Shown here: positions 5,370 through 8,083 of the stretch, piece after piece
Numbering within the stretch: position 1 is the first letter of the stretch
Layout: each line of letters starts with the position of its first letter
Assembly (NCBI GenBank): GCA_022839525.1
Contig: JALHET010000260.1
Coordinates: forward strand, 1-8,083
Length of the DNA: 8,083 nt
Reading direction: 5' to 3'
Source: Lentisphaerota bacterium
GTDB lineage: Bacteria; Verrucomicrobiota; Kiritimatiellia; RFP12; UBA1067
The notes under the pieces: model-generated
Seen by the model: the letters and a program-made list of their open reading frames with translations, nothing else
Database searches by the model: none
What the model was told of the DNA's origin: nothing
Translations under genes and position numbers: made by a program

Positions 5370-7121
5370 ATGAATAAACTGACTGCAAAAGTGTTGCTGA
5401 TTCTAGGACTTGCGTTGAGCTGTTCTCTCGTTTGCGCGCAGCTTGAGCCGGCGCCCGTTTTTAAGCATCCCGTGCCCAAGTCCTCGTCCGGTGTGATGGA
5501 AACCGGGCGGCAGAGCCTTCAGGCCGTCGTCGAAGCCACCTCCGAACTAGGCGGATCCCTGCGTGAAGGCGGTCATCAGGCGGTCGACCAAAGCCGCCAG
5601 CTCTGGCAGGATGTTCTGCTCCCCACTGTACAGCGCGTTGCGGCTGTCCTTCCGGGTCTCCTCAAGGCACTGGTGCTATTGCTGGCCTTTTGGTGTGTCG
5701 GCATCCTTGCGGGGGCCGGTGTCCGTAAGCTGTTGAACCTGACGAAGCTTGATGACCGTGCTGTGCGCGATTGGGGGCTGGAGAGCCTGCTGAAAAAATC
5801 GGATGGCCAGATGCGTTCGCTCGCGGGACTCGCGGGGAGTGTCGTCAAATGGCTGTTCCTGCTTTTCGGTTTCGTGGCGTTCTTTAATGCCATAAATCTC
5901 TCCATCGTGGCGGGCCCCTTGCAGACTGTTCTCAACCGGATCGTCGGCGCGGTGCTGGGGCTGATCAAGGCTGCGGCGATACTGTTCGTGTACTGGGGGC
6001 TGGCCGCTGTGGCGCGGGCCGGGATCACACGGGCGCTGGGTGTGCTCAAGTTCGACGCGTATGCCGCCAAGCACCTGAGCGTGCCTCAAGAGGCGGGGGG
6101 GCGGCTCGCTCCCAGCGCCATGATCGGACGCCTTTTCTTCTACGTCATTCTTTTGTTCGGCGTGCCGCCTTTCCTGCAGGCGTTAGGCCAGCAGGCACTG
6201 GTCGTCCCGTTGCAGGACATGCTCTCCAAGGCGCTGGGATTTCTTCCGAACCTGTTTGCCGCGGCCATCATCTTGATCGTTGGACGCATCGTGGCGACGA
6301 TTGTGCGCGAGGTGGTGGGCAATTTCCTTGCCGCCAGCGGGGCTGATGCGGGCGCGGAGAAGTTGGGGTTGGGCAAGGTGCTGGGCGCGAACAAGCTTTC
6401 CGATATTGTCTCGAAGATCGCTTACTTTTTCATTTTTATCCCGATCCTTGTTTCCGCAGTGGATAGCCTCGGAATCAAGGCGATCTCCGAACCGATCAAG
6501 GCCATGCTGCAGAATATCTTGGAGGCTGTGCCCGCGCTACTCGTCGCGGCCGTCATCGTGGCTGTCGGTTACGTGGTGGCCAAGGTGGTGCGCTCGCTGG
6601 TCGAGACCTTCCTCAGCGGAGTGGGGCTGGATACGTTGCCCGGGCGTCTGGGGCTGACTTTCCTGGAGGCCAAAGAGGGGCAGATGCCGCCCTCCAGGCT
6701 GGTCGGTGCGGCTCTTGCGGTGGTGATCATGCTGATCACGGCGCAACAGGCCTCCGCCTCATTGCGTTTCAACCAGTTGGCCGAACTGCTGCGCCGCGTG
6801 GTGGAATACCTTCCGAATCTGGCGGTCGGCTTGGTGATCCTGTTGGCCGCCCTCAGTCTTGGCAAGTATCTGGGTTCACTCGTCGCGAGTTCCCTGAGTA
6901 GCCACGCACACGTCAACGTGTTGGCTGGTGTGGCTCGCTATGCCGTCATCCTGCTCGGCGTCAGCATGGCGCTTGAGCAACTCGGCGTCGGCGAGGAGAT
7001 CCTGCTGGTCGCTGTCAGTGCCCTGCTGGGGTGCTCGGCTCTCGCACTGGGGCTGGCTTTCGGCCTCGGCGGCAAGGATCGGGCGCGCGAACTTATCGAG
7101 CGCTGGAGCCGTGACAGTTGA
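5370..7121 (+). CDS. Multi-repeat TM-helix membrane protein (CmpX/MscS-related)
   Basis: A 583-residue inner-membrane protein. Residues 1-23 are a signal peptide (MNKLTAKVLLILGL, cleavage likely after VCA), followed by an external polar segment to ~80. Residues ~92-575 are built from about five tandem units of ~90 residues, beginning near 92, 190, 290, 386 and 480. Several open with a LP-LL/NL motif (VLPGLL, FLPNLF, AVPALL, YLPNLA), then a hydrophobic helix with small residues, a basic turn such as VVAKVVR, a linker and a second hydrophobic helix. This is the pattern of the conserved TM helix family (Pfam TM_helix, PF05552) of CmpX-like proteins related to mechanosensitive channels. The end, LGLAFGLGGKDRARELIERW, is typical of that family. 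No MscS beta-domain follows. Ion conduction is thus inferred, with a structural or regulatory membrane role as the alternative. A GAAAGGA site (5354-5360) sits 9 nt before ATG 5370. Confidence 0.88.
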   Translation: MNKLTAKVLLILGLALSCSLVCAQLEPAPVFKHPVPKSSSGVMETGRQSLQAVVEATSELGGSLREGGHQAVDQSRQLWQDVLLPTVQRVAAVLPGLLKALVLLLAFWCVGILAGAGVRKLLNLTKLDDRAVRDWGLESLLKKSDGQMRSLAGLAGSVVKWLFLLFGFVAFFNAINLSIVAGPLQTVLNRIVGAVLGLIKAAAILFVYWGLAAVARAGITRALGVLKFDAYAAKHLSVPQEAGGRLAPSAMIGRLFFYVILLFGVPPFLQALGQQALVVPLQDMLSKALGFLPNLFAAAIILIVGRIVATIVREVVGNFLAASGADAGAEKLGLGKVLGANKLSDIVSKIAYFFIFIPILVSAVDSLGIKAISEPIKAMLQNILEAVPALLVAAVIVAVGYVVAKVVRSLVETFLSGVGLDTLPGRLGLTFLEAKEGQMPPSRLVGAALAVVIMLITAQQASASLRFNQLAELLRRVVEYLPNLAVGLVILLAALSLGKYLGSLVASSLSSHAHVNVLAGVARYAVILLGVSMALEQLGVGEEILLVAVSALLGCSALALGLAFGLGGKDRARELIERWSRDS

Positions 7122-7160
7122 CCTTGCCGGTACACGGATAACGTGACAATGGATAGACCT

Positions 7161-7206
7161 CCGCCAGCCGGCGGCCCGTATCGCAGCGGCCGCCGGCTGG
7201 CGGGTT
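7161..7206 (+). terminator. Perfect 16-bp hairpin after the channel gene, possible terminator
   Basis: The arms 7161-7176 and 7188-7203 are perfectly complementary over 16 bp around an 11-nt loop (7177-7187). The stem is almost all G and C. It is followed only by GTTTC, so the T-tract is short. It starts 39 nt after the channel stop codon, where a terminator is expected, but a palindromic repeat or protein-binding site would look the same. Confidence 0.6.
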
Positions 7207-7249
7207 TCAGTGCTGTGGCGTTCACGGAAAAGATGAGGGAAATGAGAGG

Positions 7250-7351
7250 GTGAAAAAAACCTTGGTTCTCGGCGCCTGGTTAGGGGGAGCTGTTCTGGCC
7301 TTCGCCGGGGAGCGGGGGCAGAAAGCCGTGCTTTCAGCCCTTCACGCATAA
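7250..7351 (+). pseudogene. 33-residue signal-peptide ORF, probable stump of a truncated exported protein gene
   Basis: GTG 7250 to TAA 7349-7351 encodes 33 residues beginning KKTLVLGAWLGGAVLAFAGE: a Lys-Lys N-terminus, a hydrophobic core and an Ala-Phe-Ala cleavage site, i.e. a standard Sec signal peptide. Only about 14 residues follow before the stop. Purine-rich sequence precedes it (GATGAGGG at 7232-7239, ~10 nt before the GTG). A free-standing exported peptide this short is unusual. The stop lies about 30 bp before the AT-rich minus-strand gene, so this is most simply the 5' end of a gene whose remainder was lost at that junction. It could instead be a genuine small secreted peptide or chance. 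Confidence 0.42.
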
Positions 7352-7381
7352 ACGGGTAACGTGGAAACTGTGGTTTTCTTT

Positions 7382-8083
7382 TTATTTCGATTCGTAAATG
7401 TCGCGGAGAAGGTTTAAAGCTTCATCTACAAGTTTTTCACCGGTTCCCTTTGCAACATGGCTGTTCCTTCCAGACCATAGCTGGTAACCTCCCAATTCAA
7501 ATCCTTTTTTATCAGGAAGATAGCCTATCTGGTCATTCGCACAATCCGCAATATAGGTATACCTGAAAGGAGAACGTCGCTTTATATCAATTCCCAGATC
7601 GCTGAACAGTTCACCGCTAATCCCCACAATTGCAACATCTCCTATTACCATAACCTGAAGCCAAGTTTTTCTTAACTCTCCCTGGTGGGGAATAAGGTCT
7701 GTTCTCATTTTTCTGAAAAACTCAATATTCTTTTCAGGATCAGTCAAACGTTTAGTGCAATAATACGTTACAGCCTTTTCTTCTTCTTCGGGATCAAAAT
7801 GCCTGACACGGTATTCAAATTCTTTTTTAACAGAAACAAGTCTTGGAATCTCTCTCTTTTCGGCTTTTAGCAATGCGTCCTTGACCGCCTCTTTAATCCT
7901 GAACACTTTTTCATCCGCGCTTCGGGTCCAGGGAAGGTCATGGGTTGAACCATGGGCGCCCAAAAGGAAAAGAAAATTTCCGCCGTATTCTTTTTCAAGT
8001 TCCTGTACTGCCAGCCCATAGAAAACAGGTGAAAGCACTCCTTTTTGTCTGGCGCCGATCGTGTGGGTTGAATGATTGAACAG
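7382..8083 (-). CDS. Neutral/alkaline ceramidase-like protein (5' partial)
   Basis: The frame is open at the right edge, so the visible 233 residues are the C-terminal part and the start lies beyond 8083. GTG 8038-8036 is an internal Val codon, not the start. The fragment opens with LFNHSTHTIGA, like the His-rich active-site strand (consensus close to SHTHSGP) of neutral ceramidases (Pfam PF04734). It continues with FLLGAHGSTHDLPW and later VMVIGDVAIVGISGELFSDLG, DIKRRSPFRYTYIADCANDQIGYLP and FELGGYQLW, a series found in the ceramidase-like proteins of Planctomycetes, Lentisphaerae and relatives. Those proteins are usually predicted hydrolases of unproven substrate. The gene is AT-rich compared with the rest of the window (about 38% GC in two sampled 60-base lines), with A/T-ending codons, and is on the opposite strand, which suggests a different origin. 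The stop is TAA at 7384-7382, and no clear terminator follows. Confidence 0.82.
   Translation of the reverse strand: MFNHSTHTIGARQKGVLSPVFYGLAVQELEKEYGGNFLFLLGAHGSTHDLPWTRSADEKVFRIKEAVKDALLKAEKREIPRLVSVKKEFEYRVRHFDPEEEEKAVTYYCTKRLTDPEKNIEFFRKMRTDLIPHQGELRKTWLQVMVIGDVAIVGISGELFSDLGIDIKRRSPFRYTYIADCANDQIGYLPDKKGFELGGYQLWSGRNSHVAKGTGEKLVDEALNLLRDIYESK

Larger units (their letters stand above)
7122..7381. other. Intergenic region and composition junction right of the channel gene
   Basis: This 260-bp gap holds the perfect hairpin (7161-7203), the signal-peptide stump (7250-7351) and a small hairpin GAAAGC-CGT-GCTTTC (7321-7335). From about 7370 rightward the sequence becomes AT-rich. No inverted or direct repeat marking an insertion edge was found, and no tRNA or integrase is present. 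Confidence 0.6.

Noticed and set aside
5345..5377. Ten-codon ORF (MKRERTTSHE) overlapping the channel start
   Set aside because: No SD of its own, no repeated regulatory codons as in attenuator leaders, and its overlap with the real start is easily chance.
7321..7335. Small hairpin GAAAGC-CGT-GCTTTC, considered as terminator of the ceramidase-like gene
   Set aside because: Only a 6-bp stem with no T-tract on the minus-strand 3' side, and ~46 bp beyond the stop codon; too weak to call.
6876..7349. 157-residue minus-strand reading frame across the end of the channel gene
   Set aside because: It is antisense to a well-supported membrane protein, its sequence is rich in Arg, Pro and Ser as expected of a shadow frame in GC-rich DNA, and it has no recognisable domain.
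1..8083. CRISPR array, tRNA/rRNA genes, phage or defence modules
   Set aside because: No regularly spaced direct repeats, cloverleaf-like sequence, transposase, integrase, nuclease-helicase or toxin-antitoxin genes were seen on reading both strands.

Overview
The window is bacterial DNA, dense with genes and mostly GC-rich (one sampled stretch of the channel gene is about 68% GC). The last ~0.7 kb is distinctly AT-rich (about 38% GC in two sampled lines). No RNA gene, CRISPR array, integrase or transposase is visible. The gene types (a GGGtGRT/NifU-like pair, a secreted EEP-fold hydrolase, a broken PD40-type propeller protein, a neutral-ceramidase-like protein) and the palindromic intergenic repeat suggest an uncultured member of the PVC group, perhaps Kiritimatiellota, Lentisphaerota or a relative. 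This placement is an inference, because there is no phylogenetic marker in the window.

Layout: (1) 1-756, the C-terminal part of a SAM-dependent O-methyltransferase that enters from the left. (2) 741-1064 on the minus strand, a small lipoprotein whose end overlaps the methyltransferase; its promoter places the transcript start at the ATG, so the mRNA is probably leaderless. (3) 1122-1253, a nested palindromic element with matching 9-bp inverted ends, then a near-consensus sigma-70-type promoter. (4) 1344-3079, a two-gene operon for a NifU/IscU-like scaffold protein and a GGGtGRT-family protein, closed by a strong intrinsic terminator at 3106-3139. This is the most interesting conserved system here; the family pair is recognised but its function is poorly defined. 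(5) 3202-4059, a secreted metal-dependent EEP-fold hydrolase with its own promoter. (6) 4127-5233, a beta-propeller-type exported protein broken by two compensating frameshifts. (7) 5370-7121, a multi-pass membrane protein with about five tandem conserved-TM-helix repeats, of the CmpX/mechanosensitive-channel type but without a visible MscS beta-domain, followed by a perfect 16-bp hairpin. (8) 7250-7351, a 33-residue signal-peptide-like ORF that may be the stump of a truncated exported protein. (9) 7382-8083 on the minus strand, the AT-rich C-terminal part of a neutral/alkaline-ceramidase-like protein that runs off the right edge.

Only the scaffold/GGGtGRT pair looks like a functional operon; the other genes look like independent units. 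The right end looks like a junction between two compositional backgrounds, consistent with horizontal acquisition. No wholly new multi-gene system is evident. The best leads are the stand-alone GGGtGRT operon, the leaderless lipoprotein promoter, the intergenic repeat and the right-hand junction.
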